Part shown: one piece after another, positions 20,194 through 27,840 of the stretch
How the letters are laid out: every line of letters starts with the position of its first letter
Numbering within the stretch: position 1 is the stretch's first letter
Origin: Bacillota bacterium
Lineage (GTDB): Bacteria > Bacillota > Clostridia > Lachnospirales > Lachnospiraceae
Length of the DNA: 64,000 bases
Assembly (NCBI GenBank): GCA_023399055.1
Contig: JAEWQV010000010.1
Location: 558,001 to 622,000 of the forward strand
Reading direction: 5' to 3'
Program-made: the position numbers and the translations under genes
Notes under the pieces: model-generated
Told to the model about the DNA's origin: nothing
The model's input: only the letters and a program-made list of their open reading frames with translations
Databases searched by the model: none

Positions 20194-20209
20194 GGTGACT
20201 TAAGTCACC
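20194..20209. promoter_or_regulatory. Perfect 16-bp palindrome after scfA
   Basis: GGTGACTTAAGTCACC is exactly self-complementary and lies 17 nt past the scfA stop. It could be a protein-binding site or a short RNA hairpin; nothing in the sequence decides. Confidence 0.5.
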
Positions 20210-20225
20210 CTCTATGTACATTCAA

Positions 20226-20366
20226 CTATTTGTTTTCACAGCTCTGATTGCCAACTGTGCAGGATGTCTTGCAAGCTGATTGACATGATGTTTGACACTC
20301 TCCACAGCCACCCTTTTTCAAGGTGTCTTTGAGGTTTCTTGTGTTCAAAGTCTTGATATGCTTCAT
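20226..20366 (-). CDS. scfA: SCIFF (six-cysteine in forty-five residues) ranthipeptide precursor
   Basis: A 46-aa peptide, MKHIKTLNTRNLKDTLKKGG then a Cys-rich core. Six cysteines sit at 21, 24, 28, 32, 36 and 43, with Thr/Ser between them (T26, S27, S30, T34, S35, T37). AAGGAGG lies 6 nt before the ATG at 20366, so the longer upstream reading frame is not needed. The first 20 residues match the leader recognised by SCIFF maturases, and scfB is the next gene. Family knowledge: these precursors gain Cys-to-Thr thioether bridges; the biological role is unknown. Confidence 0.96.
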   Translation of the reverse strand: MKHIKTLNTRNLKDTLKKGGCGECQTSCQSACKTSCTVGNQSCENK

Positions 20367-20400
20367 GATTTGCCTCCTTAGCATCGTTTTACTTCTACAC

Positions 20401-20406
20401 ATTATA
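20401..20406 (-). promoter_or_regulatory. -10 element of the scfA promoter
   Basis: TATAAT on the minus strand, 34 nt before the scfA start codon. The hexamer 17 nt further upstream (TTTTCT) is a poor -35, so this promoter may be weak or activator-dependent. The repeat element at 20441-20579 begins just upstream. Confidence 0.55.
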
Positions 20407-20440
20407 GCATAATAATCCAAATAAGAAAAGAGTTTTTTAT

Positions 20441-20579
20441 TACAGTTTAGCTTTGCAAGATTTTGCTACAATAGATAGCTGAAAGCTTGCTTTCGAATAT
20501 CTATTGTAGCAAAATCTTGTAAGGCGCTCTGGCAAAGCGAGATGGAGCAATGCGGAATTGAGCTTAGGCTAAACTGTTA
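20441..20579. repeat. Intergenic inverted-repeat element, copy 2 (139 nt)
   Basis: Perfect terminal inverted repeats ACAGTTTAGC (20442-20451) and GCTAAACTGT (20568-20577). The internal hairpin contains GATTTTGCTACAATAGATA and its complement around GAAAGCTTGCTTTC. It has the same length and internal layout as 9858-9996, and lies between the scfA promoter and the divergent DegV gene. Confidence 0.8.
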
Positions 20580-20734
20580 TATAATAATAAGTTCCTTAAT
20601 ATGGTATAATACATATTGAAACAAGCATTTATAGTATGATATAATGTGACATATCGTTATCATTACTACCTAGACAAAAGGTAGTAATCTTTTGATTGAA
20701 TATATAAATCAAAAAGAAAGGATTGGCCAAAGCA

Positions 20735-21604
20735 ATGAAGAACTTTATTATTACGACCGATACCACTTCCGATTTACCGGAAGATTATTTGCAGAAGCAT
20801 AACGTTAGCCTCCTGCCCCTATATTACAATTTAAATGGAACTATTTACGGAGATGAAAACAAATTAACACCAACCGAATTTTATAATATTATGAGACAGG
20901 GTGCTCTTCCAACAACTATGGCGGTAAATCCCGAGCACGCCAGAACAATCTTTAGTGGTTTATTAGATCAAGGTTATGATGTCTTGCATATTGCCTTTTC
21001 TTCTGCCCTAAGCGGTAGTTGTTCTGTATCTGCTACTGTTGCTAGAGAACTCTGCGACGAACGCGAAGGAGCAAAAATTCTAGTTGTGGACTCCCTTTGT
21101 GCTTCTCTTGGCGAAGGCCTGCTGGTACATAAAGCAGTCCAACTAAAAGAAAATGGTTCAACAATAGAGGAAGCCTACGAATGGTTAGAGCAAAATAAAC
21201 TTAATCTATGCCACCTGTTCACTGTCGATGATCTTTTTCACTTACACCGCGGTGGTAGAGTTTCCAAAGCAAGTGCAATTATTGGTACTTTAATTAATGT
21301 CAAGCCAATTCTCTATGTAAACAATGAAGGTAAGCTTATCCCTTTACACAACGTTCGAGGAAGAAAAAAGGCGCTAACAGCATTAGTGGATCAGATGGAA
21401 GTCAGAGTGAAAGAGGATATTACCCAAAACGAAATCGTATTTATCAGCCATGGTGATTGTCTTGAAGATGCACAGTTTGTTGCCGATCTTGTACAGGAAC
21501 GTTTTGGCATCCAAGAACATCTAATACACTTTGTAAGTCCTACCATTGGTGCTCATTCCGGCCCAGGTACCGTAGCTCTATTCTTTATGGGTACAGAAAG
21601 ATAA
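20735..21604 (+). CDS. DegV family fatty-acid-binding protein
   Basis: 289 aa from ATG 20735 (MKNFIITT); the frame extends to a TTG at 20723 that would sit on the ribosome site AAAGGA. The DegV signature is seen in ITTDTTSDLPEDYL at the N-terminus, IAFSSALSGSCSV, the conserved FTVDDLFHLHRGGRVS and GAHSGPGTVALFF near the end. Family knowledge: DegV/FakB proteins bind fatty acids and present them to the kinase FakA. No fakA is nearby. It is transcribed away from scfA. Confidence 0.92.
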   Translation: MKNFIITTDTTSDLPEDYLQKHNVSLLPLYYNLNGTIYGDENKLTPTEFYNIMRQGALPTTMAVNPEHARTIFSGLLDQGYDVLHIAFSSALSGSCSVSATVARELCDEREGAKILVVDSLCASLGEGLLVHKAVQLKENGSTIEEAYEWLEQNKLNLCHLFTVDDLFHLHRGGRVSKASAIIGTLINVKPILYVNNEGKLIPLHNVRGRKKALTALVDQMEVRVKEDITQNEIVFISHGDCLEDAQFVADLVQERFGIQEHLIHFVSPTIGAHSGPGTVALFFMGTER

Positions 21605-21642
21605 GAGTTATGTAATTCATCAATCACAATATTTTCACCTTA

Positions 21643-21690
21643 AACAGCCTGCTGCAAAAGTACACTATTGCAACAGGCCGTTCTGTTTTT
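21643..21690 (+). terminator. Terminator after degV
   Basis: ACAGCCTGCTGCAA pairs with TTGCAACAGGCCGTTCTGT and is followed by TTTTT. It lies about 40 nt past the DegV stop. Confidence 0.8.
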
Positions 21691-21787
21691 CATAGGTATA
21701 AATGTTACTTATTAGATAACCTATTTTATTTTAAACCGATATTAGGATGTAATTGGTATTCTCAAACTTTCCGTCCATCTCCAGCCA

Positions 21788-22000
21788 TTACCGGAAGGAG
21801 TCCCCATTATGAAGATTACTGATTACTTCAGAAATTCTATTTTTTGCGTCCTCACCTGTTGTCGAACTTTCTACATAGTTGATTAACTGCTTTTTCTCCT
21901 CTTCGGACAAATTTGCAAATTTAGTCATCGCCTTCATATCAAGCGCCATGCGCATACCCAAGCCAACTGGAAGCTCTAGATCTTGATTTATCAAAGTCAT
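21788..22000 (-). CDS. Small conserved protein of unknown function
   Basis: 70 aa, not recognised by function. AAGAAAGGAG lies 6 nt before the ATG, which supports expression. The sequence is soluble and mostly helical, with LPVGLGMRMALDMKAM then FANLSEEEKKQLINYVES. Short proteins with the pattern LPVGFGMALA...FxxLxxxxKxxII are frequent in Lachnospiraceae (recollection, not checked). It stands alone between DegV and pepF. No function is proposed. Confidence 0.7.
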   Translation of the reverse strand: MTLINQDLELPVGLGMRMALDMKAMTKFANLSEEEKKQLINYVESSTTGEDAKNRISEVISNLHNGDSFR

Positions 22001-22247
22001 GTCGTTGCTCCTTTCTTAAAAACTACAAATAAACTCTTATGAGCTTAACTTTATCCTATAAAACTCATTTAAATTTATTAAGTGTTACATCCATAGTATT
22101 TGATGCTTTTAAACTTTTATGTGATATTTTTCTTCCTTATTCTGTTTAATTCGTTATTATCATACAATTCTAATTTATATTTGTACGGCTTAATTGATAA
22201 TATTATTTACAGAACCTTTCACACATTTCAATATCCTAACACATACG
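22001..22247. other. AT-rich spacer
   Basis: Apart from the start region of the 70-aa gene, I see no gene, repeat or structured site here. A 71-codon open frame on the plus strand at 22100-22315 runs through the terminator and has no ribosome site. Confidence 0.5.
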
Positions 22248-22294
22248 AAAAAGAGTCTCCAAACAAGTGTAAACTCATTTTGAGACTCTTTTTT
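22248..22294 (-). terminator. Terminator after pepF, possibly bidirectional
   Basis: Arms AAAAAGAGTCTC and GAGACTCTTTTTT enclose a 22-nt loop, with T-runs on both strands. It lies 11 nt past the pepF stop. Confidence 0.85.
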
Positions 22295-22304
22295 AATTCA
22301 TATT

Positions 22305-24062
22305 TTATTTTGTAAGCTCAATATATTGATCAATTAAGCCTTCCACAGCTTTTAAGCTAGTTCTCCAGAACTGTGGATCTTCAAGATTAATATCAGCCAC
22401 ACGTGCAGCATCTTCCACACTCTTAATGGTAGTTGATCTTAATAGTTCTTTGTATTTTGGTACGAAACTTTCACCTTCAGATTTGTATTTCTCATAAAGT
22501 CCGCGTGCAAATAATCCACCAAAGGCATATGGGAAGTTATAGAAACTAACAGCATCCGAATAATAATGTCCCTTAAGCACCCACATATATGGATGTAATT
22601 GCTCATGATCAAGTCCATCTCCGTAAGCTGTTTTCTGTGACTGTAACATAATCTCTTTTAATTCATCAGCAAACAAGAAACCTGTTTTGGATTTTTCAAA
22701 TACTTCAGTCTCAAATAAATATCTGGAATAAATATCACAGATAATCTGTGTAAAATCCTGAAGCTGACTTTCAATAAGCGCCGCTTTCTCCTTGCCTTCT
22801 GCTTCGTTGATCGCTGCCTCCATAATAAGCGCTTCATTAAAGGTGGATGCTGTTTCTGCTACTGGCATGCTGTAATCACAATTTAAAGGAAGATGATCTT
22901 CAATGTTAAAACCATGATAAGCATGGCCTAACTCATGTGCTAAGGTTACTACATCACTTAAGGAACCAGTAAAGTTCGTAAGTATTCTGCTCTGTTTTAC
23001 ATAAGGCATATTCGCACAGTAAGCTCCACCTACTTTACCTTTTCTAGGGAAGAAATCAATCCACTCTTTATCATATGCTTCTTCCACCATGTCAGCAAGA
23101 TCTTTGGAGAATTTACTGAAATGCTTTAGCAAATATTCCTTGGATTCTTCTGTGGTAAATGTTCTATTGCTTTCTCCCATTGGTGCAAATAAATCATACC
23201 AAGGAAGTCCACCTTCGTGTCCAAGAAGTTTTGCTTTTTGTTTTAAATATCTATGGAAGGCAGGTAAATACTCGCGAATTGCTTCAAGAAGCGCCTCCAA
23301 GGTTTCTCTTTTCATCTTAGATTGGATCAGTGTCATATCCAGAGGGGAATCATACTTTCTAAGATCACTAATTGTATTAACCTGTGTCTTTATATTATTT
23401 AAAGAATAACTGATGGCATCCTTAATCTTTTCGAGGGCTTTTACCTCTGCAATAAAAGCATCCTTTCTTACGTTGGCATCTTCTTCATATGCTTTATTTC
23501 TTACTTCAGAAAGTGTTATCACACTATCACGATATTCCACCTCAAGTGTGGAGGTAAGAAAGCTTTGCATATTTCCCCAAGCAGATGCAGCAGAGATATT
23601 CAGCTTAGCCACTACCTCTTCCACCTCATCACTTAATAGATGTTCCGCTTCTTTTTTTAGTTCTGATAAAAGATAATTATATTCTTTGAGTTTAGGATTC
23701 TTATCATAATAAGCTTCTAAATTCTCAATACGAGCAACAAACTTCGTAAGTACAGCAAGGGGTTTTGTTGATAAGCTTATCTGTTTTTCGAAATTATTCA
23801 TCTCATTGGCAGTTTGAGAATCTGAAGTATTTACTGACTGGAGGAATGATATATAATCTCCTAATTTTAGTCTTAAAAGCAGCAGTTGCTCCATATACTC
23901 AATGGATTTAATTAAAGCCTCTTCTTCATTTACTTCTTTGGATAAGGTTTCACTAAAATCAGCTATTTCTTGTATTAGCTTTGGTAACAGTTCCTTATCT
24001 TTTATATAATTCTCATCCTCATACCCTTTGTATAACACGTCCAAAGACCATTCCTTATTCAT
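22305..24062 (-). CDS. pepF: M3-family oligoendopeptidase F
   Basis: Cytosolic zinc peptidase that degrades oligopeptides. 585 aa from ATG 24062 (MNKEWSLDVLY); AGAAAGGA is 9 nt upstream. A second ATG two codons earlier is too close to the site. The metal motif is VTLAHELGHAYHG, followed by the third-ligand region TASTFNEALIMEA. C-terminal AYGDGLDHEQLHPYMWVLKGH and FYNFPYAFGGLFARGLY match PepF. The start overlaps the 3' end of ogt by about 8 nt, so the two are translationally coupled. Confidence 0.94.
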   Translation of the reverse strand: MNKEWSLDVLYKGYEDENYIKDKELLPKLIQEIADFSETLSKEVNEEEALIKSIEYMEQLLLLRLKLGDYISFLQSVNTSDSQTANEMNNFEKQISLSTKPLAVLTKFVARIENLEAYYDKNPKLKEYNYLLSELKKEAEHLLSDEVEEVVAKLNISAASAWGNMQSFLTSTLEVEYRDSVITLSEVRNKAYEEDANVRKDAFIAEVKALEKIKDAISYSLNNIKTQVNTISDLRKYDSPLDMTLIQSKMKRETLEALLEAIREYLPAFHRYLKQKAKLLGHEGGLPWYDLFAPMGESNRTFTTEESKEYLLKHFSKFSKDLADMVEEAYDKEWIDFFPRKGKVGGAYCANMPYVKQSRILTNFTGSLSDVVTLAHELGHAYHGFNIEDHLPLNCDYSMPVAETASTFNEALIMEAAINEAEGKEKAALIESQLQDFTQIICDIYSRYLFETEVFEKSKTGFLFADELKEIMLQSQKTAYGDGLDHEQLHPYMWVLKGHYYSDAVSFYNFPYAFGGLFARGLYEKYKSEGESFVPKYKELLRSTTIKSVEDAARVADINLEDPQFWRTSLKAVEGLIDQYIELTK

Positions 24063-24567
24063 ATGCATTCGTCCTTTCTTGTTCCATCTTTAACAGTTTT
24101 TCTTTCATAGATAATCCATAAGCATATCCGACAAGCTTTCCATTTGCTCCAATGACACGATGACAAGGAATGATATAAGGGATTGGATTATTATGGTTTG
24201 CACTTCCAACGGCCCTACTTGCCTTTTCGTTACCAATTTGTTTTGCAATCTGTATATAGCTACGGGTTTCTCCATAAGGAATGGCTGTTAGTGCCTCCCA
24301 AACCTTCTTTTGAAATTCAGTACCCTTTGGATTTAATTTAATACTAAATTCCGTGCGTTTTCCTTCAAAATATTCTTTCAGCTGCACGGAGGCTTCCTTT
24401 AACAAAGGAGTTTCGATTAATAGATAGGTTGTGTCATCGTGAATATATTCTGACGTGGTATCAGAAAACACAGGCTCAGATAATACACTTATTTTCGTCA
24501 CACCAACCCCATCTTCTGCTATCAATATTTTACCAAAGTTTGAGTCATATATGTATGCTTGATTCAT
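24055..24567 (-). CDS. ogt: Methylated-DNA-protein-cysteine methyltransferase
   Basis: Repairs O6-methylguanine by transferring the methyl group to its own cysteine. 170 aa. The active site is IPCHRVIGANGKLVGYAYG, preceded by IPYGETRSYIQIAKQIG and RAVGSANHNNPIPYI, the helix-turn-helix and arginine-finger region. An N-terminal domain of about 75 residues is present. The order ogt-pepF with overlapping ends suggests one transcript. Confidence 0.95.
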   Translation of the reverse strand: MNQAYIYDSNFGKILIAEDGVGVTKISVLSEPVFSDTTSEYIHDDTTYLLIETPLLKEASVQLKEYFEGKRTEFSIKLNPKGTEFQKKVWEALTAIPYGETRSYIQIAKQIGNEKASRAVGSANHNNPIPYIIPCHRVIGANGKLVGYAYGLSMKEKLLKMEQERTNAYE

Positions 24568-24613
24568 ATATCGCTTCCTTTCTTTTATCTTAAGTATCTT
24601 GTTAAAATGGTTT

Positions 24614-24718
24614 GTAACTGTTCAGAACCAAGCAATATATATAAATAAGCCTTGAAAGCTTGCTTTCTAAGTATTATTTTAGAAACCCTAAGATTTTAGC
24701 TTGGTTCTGAATAGTTAC
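24614..24718. repeat. Intergenic inverted-repeat element, variant B copy 1 (105 nt)
   Basis: Arms GTAACTGTTCAGAACCAAGC and GCTTGGTTCTGAATAGTTAC pair at 19 of 20 positions. The interior carries GAAAGCTTGCTTTC, also found in the copy at 20441. The element at 43130-43268 has the same ends. It separates ogt from the NlpC/P60-like gene. Confidence 0.8.
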
Positions 24719-24743
24719 GGTAAATTTATATAAAGAAAGAAGT

Positions 24744-25382
24744 TTATGCTCTTATGAGACGGAGCATTATCTTTTGAAAATGAAATACAGTATCTGTAAC
24801 TACACCAATCCGATGGCGTTTCATAAAGTATTCATCTTCTTTCTTTGTTTCCATATTCTTTTTCACGATTTCTCGAAAACTTCCTGTGTAAACCAAATAT
24901 TGATCCAGTCTTCTTTCCAACTCTCTTATGGCATGTATGTTGTTCATGTGTAGTAGATAGGCCACAAACTCCAAACAAGTATAAGAGTCCTTCATTGATA
25001 ACTTTATTTTAAGAAGAGATAGAACTGCATTCAATGTATTATAAAGCATTTGCTCTTTATTTTCCTGAAAATAAGTAAACTCTTTTACCATTCTATGGTA
25101 CTCGTCTTTTTCTAAAGGTATTTTACATAATTTAATTTGAACATCACCATTATTATTTAAATAACGTTCAGGCTCTTCTACTACAAATCCACCTGAAATA
25201 GGAGAATTAATATGATAACGAGCAAAGGAGTACATTTTACTTAAAGATGCATCAAAAGAAATCGTAACATGACTATATTGATTGCGTGTAGAAAAACGAA
25301 TCAACTTACCCATATAGGTATTCGTCGTAAAAAACGTAACATAAACATAATATTTTTCATCATCACGAATTTCCACTGTCAT
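24744..25382 (-). CDS. Putative permuted NlpC/P60-like cysteine hydrolase
   Basis: 212 aa, function not known. The early YVYVTFFTTNTYMGKLIRFS and NQYSHVTISFD with H38, then a later KDSYTCLEFVAYLL with C136, give a His-before-Cys order. That order fits circularly permuted papain-fold proteins of the YiiX/YebB type (family knowledge; a tentative match). There is no signal peptide, so a cytosolic location is likely. It is a single gene with its own AGGAGGGT-type ribosome site. The C-terminal basic helix is unexplained. Confidence 0.6.
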   Translation of the reverse strand: MTVEIRDDEKYYVYVTFFTTNTYMGKLIRFSTRNQYSHVTISFDASLSKMYSFARYHINSPISGGFVVEEPERYLNNNGDVQIKLCKIPLEKDEYHRMVKEFTYFQENKEQMLYNTLNAVLSLLKIKLSMKDSYTCLEFVAYLLHMNNIHAIRELERRLDQYLVYTGSFREIVKKNMETKKEDEYFMKRHRIGVVTDTVFHFQKIMLRLIRA

Positions 25383-25599
25383 ACCCTCCTTTTAACAATT
25401 TGCTTCCTTGATTATAACAAGAATTCTAGAAATAGAAAAGAATAATTTGCAAATTGGAAAAAAGAGTTGATTCTTAAAACTAGTTATAGCAGTGACGAAA
25501 AAAGAAGGACGGATATCCGCCCTTCTATATTTATATCAATTATATTGCAGCAAACCTTACACTTTGCAATAGGTTTTGCTTGCAATATAATTATTTTAC

Positions 25600-26199
25600 T
25601 TATGCAAATACTTTTACTCTATCACTTACTGGTAAGAATGCCTTCTCTCCAGGCTGCGCTACTGGCTTACCAAATGGCATCTGACCTAATAGCTTCCAGC
25701 TTTCGGGTAACTTCCATTCTCCCTTTACTTTCTCATCAATAAGAGGGTTATAATGCTGTAGGGATGCACCTAGGCCTGCATCTTCCAAGGCTGCCCAAAC
25801 TGTGAATTGTAACATACCAGAGGATTCAAGAGACCATACCGGGAAATTATCCTTGTATAATTCAAACTGTGCCTGTAGCCCCTCCACAACAGCCTGATCC
25901 TCAAAGAATAAAACTGTTCCAAACCCGCTCTTAAAAGCATTCATTTTTTCTTCCGTTGATGCAAAGGAATCTGCTGGTACAATCTTTCTTAACACTTCTG
26001 TAGTAGTATCCCATAACTTATCATGCTGTGCTCCAAATAATACAACTGCTCTTGCGCTCTGTGAATTAAAACTTGACGGTACATATTTTACGGAATGTTC
26101 TACAATTTCTTGGATTTCTTTCTCTGATATTGGTGACTCTTTTGAAATAGCATAAAATGATCTACGGTTCTCAATAACTTCTTTAAAATTCTTTGACAT
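25600..26199 (-). CDS. Nitroreductase-family oxidoreductase (Frm2-like)
   Basis: 199 aa from ATG 26199 (MSKNFKEVIENRR) with AGGAAAGGA about 9 nt upstream; the frame continues to 26259 without a site. The FMN-binding start ENRRSFYAISKESPIS and SSFNSQSARAVVLFG match the nitroreductase superfamily, most like the Frm2/oxidative-stress group. C-terminal GASLQHYNPLIDEKVK and LLGQMPFGKPV also fit. It is divergent from an OhrR-like regulator and its promoter is covered by OhrR-type palindromes, so peroxide induction is expected. Natural substrate unknown. Confidence 0.9.
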   Translation of the reverse strand: MSKNFKEVIENRRSFYAISKESPISEKEIQEIVEHSVKYVPSSFNSQSARAVVLFGAQHDKLWDTTTEVLRKIVPADSFASTEEKMNAFKSGFGTVLFFEDQAVVEGLQAQFELYKDNFPVWSLESSGMLQFTVWAALEDAGLGASLQHYNPLIDEKVKGEWKLPESWKLLGQMPFGKPVAQPGEKAFLPVSDRVKVFA

Positions 26200-26294
26200 A
26201 ATTAACGTTCCTTTCCTAATGCATGCTATAATAAATAACATTTGGAGATTTTGCTCCATTTATGTATAAGTAATAAAAATTAATTTAAATTGTT

Positions 26295-26324
26295 TACAAT
26301 TGAATTGTATTATAATTAATTGTA
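26295..26324. promoter_or_regulatory. OhrR-type operator pair
   Basis: TACAATTGAATTGTA (26295-26309) is a perfect 7-1-7 palindrome matching the TACAATT/AATTGTA half-sites of the Bacillus ohrA operator (from memory). A second, slightly imperfect palindrome TATAATTAATTGTA follows at 26311-26324. Together they overlap the spacer and -10 of the nitroreductase promoter. Confidence 0.8.
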
Positions 26325-26333
26325 TTTGTCAAT
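26305..26333 (-). promoter_or_regulatory. Promoter of the nitroreductase gene
   Basis: On the minus strand TTGACA (26333-26328) then 17 nt then TACAAT (26310-26305). It is buried in the OhrR-type palindromes, so binding of the regulator should block transcription. Confidence 0.75.
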
Positions 26334-26340
26334 ACTTTGA

Positions 26341-26369
26341 TTGACATTTTTTTGATAACTGCTTACAAT
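26341..26369 (+). promoter_or_regulatory. Promoter of the OhrR-like regulator
   Basis: TTGACA (26341-26346), 17 nt, TACAAT (26364-26369). Its -35 lies 8 bp from the -35 of the divergent nitroreductase promoter, so the two genes share one control region. The transcript leader would be about 115 nt. Confidence 0.75.
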
Positions 26370-26493
26370 GGATAAAAAGATATTAATTCATCAATTATAG
26401 TGATATAAAACAAGTTGAAGCTACAAATCGTTTCACTTGTCATAAATAAATGTAATTATATGGTTTTTGTTAAAAGGAAAGCGAGGCAACAAA

Positions 26494-27000
26494 ATGGAAG
26501 TAAATGATCAAACTAACAACACAGATCTGATTAATATGTCCAGTGGAGACTGCAATGAAATGCTTAGGTTGGAAAATCAGCTCTGTTTTTCATTATATGT
26601 ATGTTCCAAAGAAATTATAAAAAAATATAAACCTTTATTAGATCCATTTGGACTTACGTACACAGGTTACATTATTATGATGGCCCTATGGGAAGAGGAT
26701 AATATTACAGTTAAGGACCTTGGAAAACGATTATATCTTGATTCAGGAACTCTAACCCCTATGTTAAAAAAATTAGAAGCACTGCAGTATATTAAGCGCT
26801 CCAGAAGTTCCTGCGATGAACGTAATGTATTTATCCTATTAACAGAGAAAGGGCATGCATTTAAGTTGGAGGCTGCTAATTTTCCGGTTAGCCTTATCTG
26901 TACCTTAGATCTTACCCCCGAATATTCCAAAGGATTACTTGATGGTCTTCACGAAATGATGAGGAAACTTGAGGCTGAACAGCCCGAGGAGAATGCATAG
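26494..27000 (+). CDS. MarR-family regulator, OhrR-like organic peroxide sensor
   Basis: 168 aa from ATG 26494 (MEVNDQTNN) with GCGAGG 7 nt upstream; the longer frame starts at a TTG. C31 in ENQLCFSLYVCSKE sits where OhrR has its reactive cysteine. The winged helix reads YIIMMALWEEDNITVKDLGK, then LDSGTLTPMLKKLEALQYI, with wing RSSCDERNVFILLTEKG, all very close to OhrR. A second cysteine, C37, is nearby. With the operator in its divergent promoter, it is probably an autoregulated redox repressor of the nitroreductase. Confidence 0.92.
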   Translation: MEVNDQTNNTDLINMSSGDCNEMLRLENQLCFSLYVCSKEIIKKYKPLLDPFGLTYTGYIIMMALWEEDNITVKDLGKRLYLDSGTLTPMLKKLEALQYIKRSRSSCDERNVFILLTEKGHAFKLEAANFPVSLICTLDLTPEYSKGLLDGLHEMMRKLEAEQPEENA

Positions 27001-27035
27001 TCATATAAAATCACTGTAACAGAAAGGATCTGCAG

Positions 27036-27554
27036 ATGAATTCATCTCCTTCTGTAATAAAACTTGAATTAGCGCAGGAATTTATAGACATCATTAAAGA
27101 ATTACTTCGATACGATCAATTGCAGGAAATGCAACAATATGTGCAGCATGGTGACACTTCAACTTTTGAACATTGTCTAATGGTTGCTTATTGCAGCTAT
27201 CGTTATGCAAAGGCATTACCAAGTCATTTCGATTATAAAAGCATAGTTCGTGGTGCTATGCTACACGACTTCTACTTGTATGACTGGCATATTCCTCATT
27301 ACAGTCATAGATTACATGGCTTTTCTCATGCCAGATGTGCACTGGATAACGCCAGTAAACTACTTCCCTTGAACAAGACAGAAGCAGATATAATTGAACA
27401 TCATATGTGGCCTTTAACACTTCGAAAATATCCTCGCAGTAAAGAAGCCTTCCTGGTATGTATGGTCGATAAATATTGTTCCTTAGCCGAGACCTTCCAT
27501 TCACAACGATATAAAAAAGAGTTGGAACATTTATATATTGTCTGCATTGATTAA
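27036..27554 (+). CDS. HD-domain phosphohydrolase-like protein
   Basis: 172 aa. Metal-binding HD residues are visible: H46 (FEHCLMVAY), H77-D78 (RGAMLHDFYLYDW), H98 (GFSHARCA), H122-H123 (IIEHHMWP) and a final Asp in CMVDKYCS. This pattern fits small HD hydrolases widespread in clostridia; the substrate, perhaps a nucleotide, is unknown. It follows the OhrR-like gene by 35 nt in the same direction and may be co-transcribed. Confidence 0.85.
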   Translation: MNSSPSVIKLELAQEFIDIIKELLRYDQLQEMQQYVQHGDTSTFEHCLMVAYCSYRYAKALPSHFDYKSIVRGAMLHDFYLYDWHIPHYSHRLHGFSHARCALDNASKLLPLNKTEADIIEHHMWPLTLRKYPRSKEAFLVCMVDKYCSLAETFHSQRYKKELEHLYIVCID

Positions 27555-27565
27555 ATCAACAAAAT

Positions 27566-27620
27566 AATCCCTCAGGAAAAATAGTTTATCTTTCAACTAT
27601 TTTATGTTGAGGGATTTTTC
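27566..27620 (+). terminator. Terminator after the HD gene
   Basis: AATCCCTCA pairs with TGAGGGATT, and a nested AAAATAGTT pairs with AACTATTTT; TTTTTC follows. It lies 12 nt after the HD stop. Confidence 0.8.
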
Positions 27621-27698
27621 GTTATTAATTTACTTACATATATTGTAATGTCAATATGTTTGCTTACATTTATTAATCGTATAATAAATGCTAAAAAT

Positions 27699-27776
27699 AA
27701 AAAGACTCATGAGAGCTGCAGTCAATAAATAAACTAAGCTTTCTTTTATGAGTCTTTCTTTTATGAGTCTTTTTTT
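27699..27776 (-). terminator. Terminator after argC with duplicated arm
   Basis: AAAAAGACTCAT (27699-27710) can pair with either of two copies of ATGAGTCTTT (27748-27757 and 27763-27772). On the minus strand the stem ends in a T-rich stretch. The 15-bp direct duplication of one arm (TCTTTTATGAGTCTT) is unusual. Confidence 0.65.
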
Positions 27777-27840
27777 AATAACATAATTGTTTAGAGCTTT
27801 TTCTTTGATGCACATGTTTGTTACATTTACTATTTTGTTT

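Noticed and set aside
22100..22315. Plus-strand 71-codon hydrophobic frame
   Set aside because: No ribosome site; it reads through the pepF terminator and its composition is simply AT-rich DNA.
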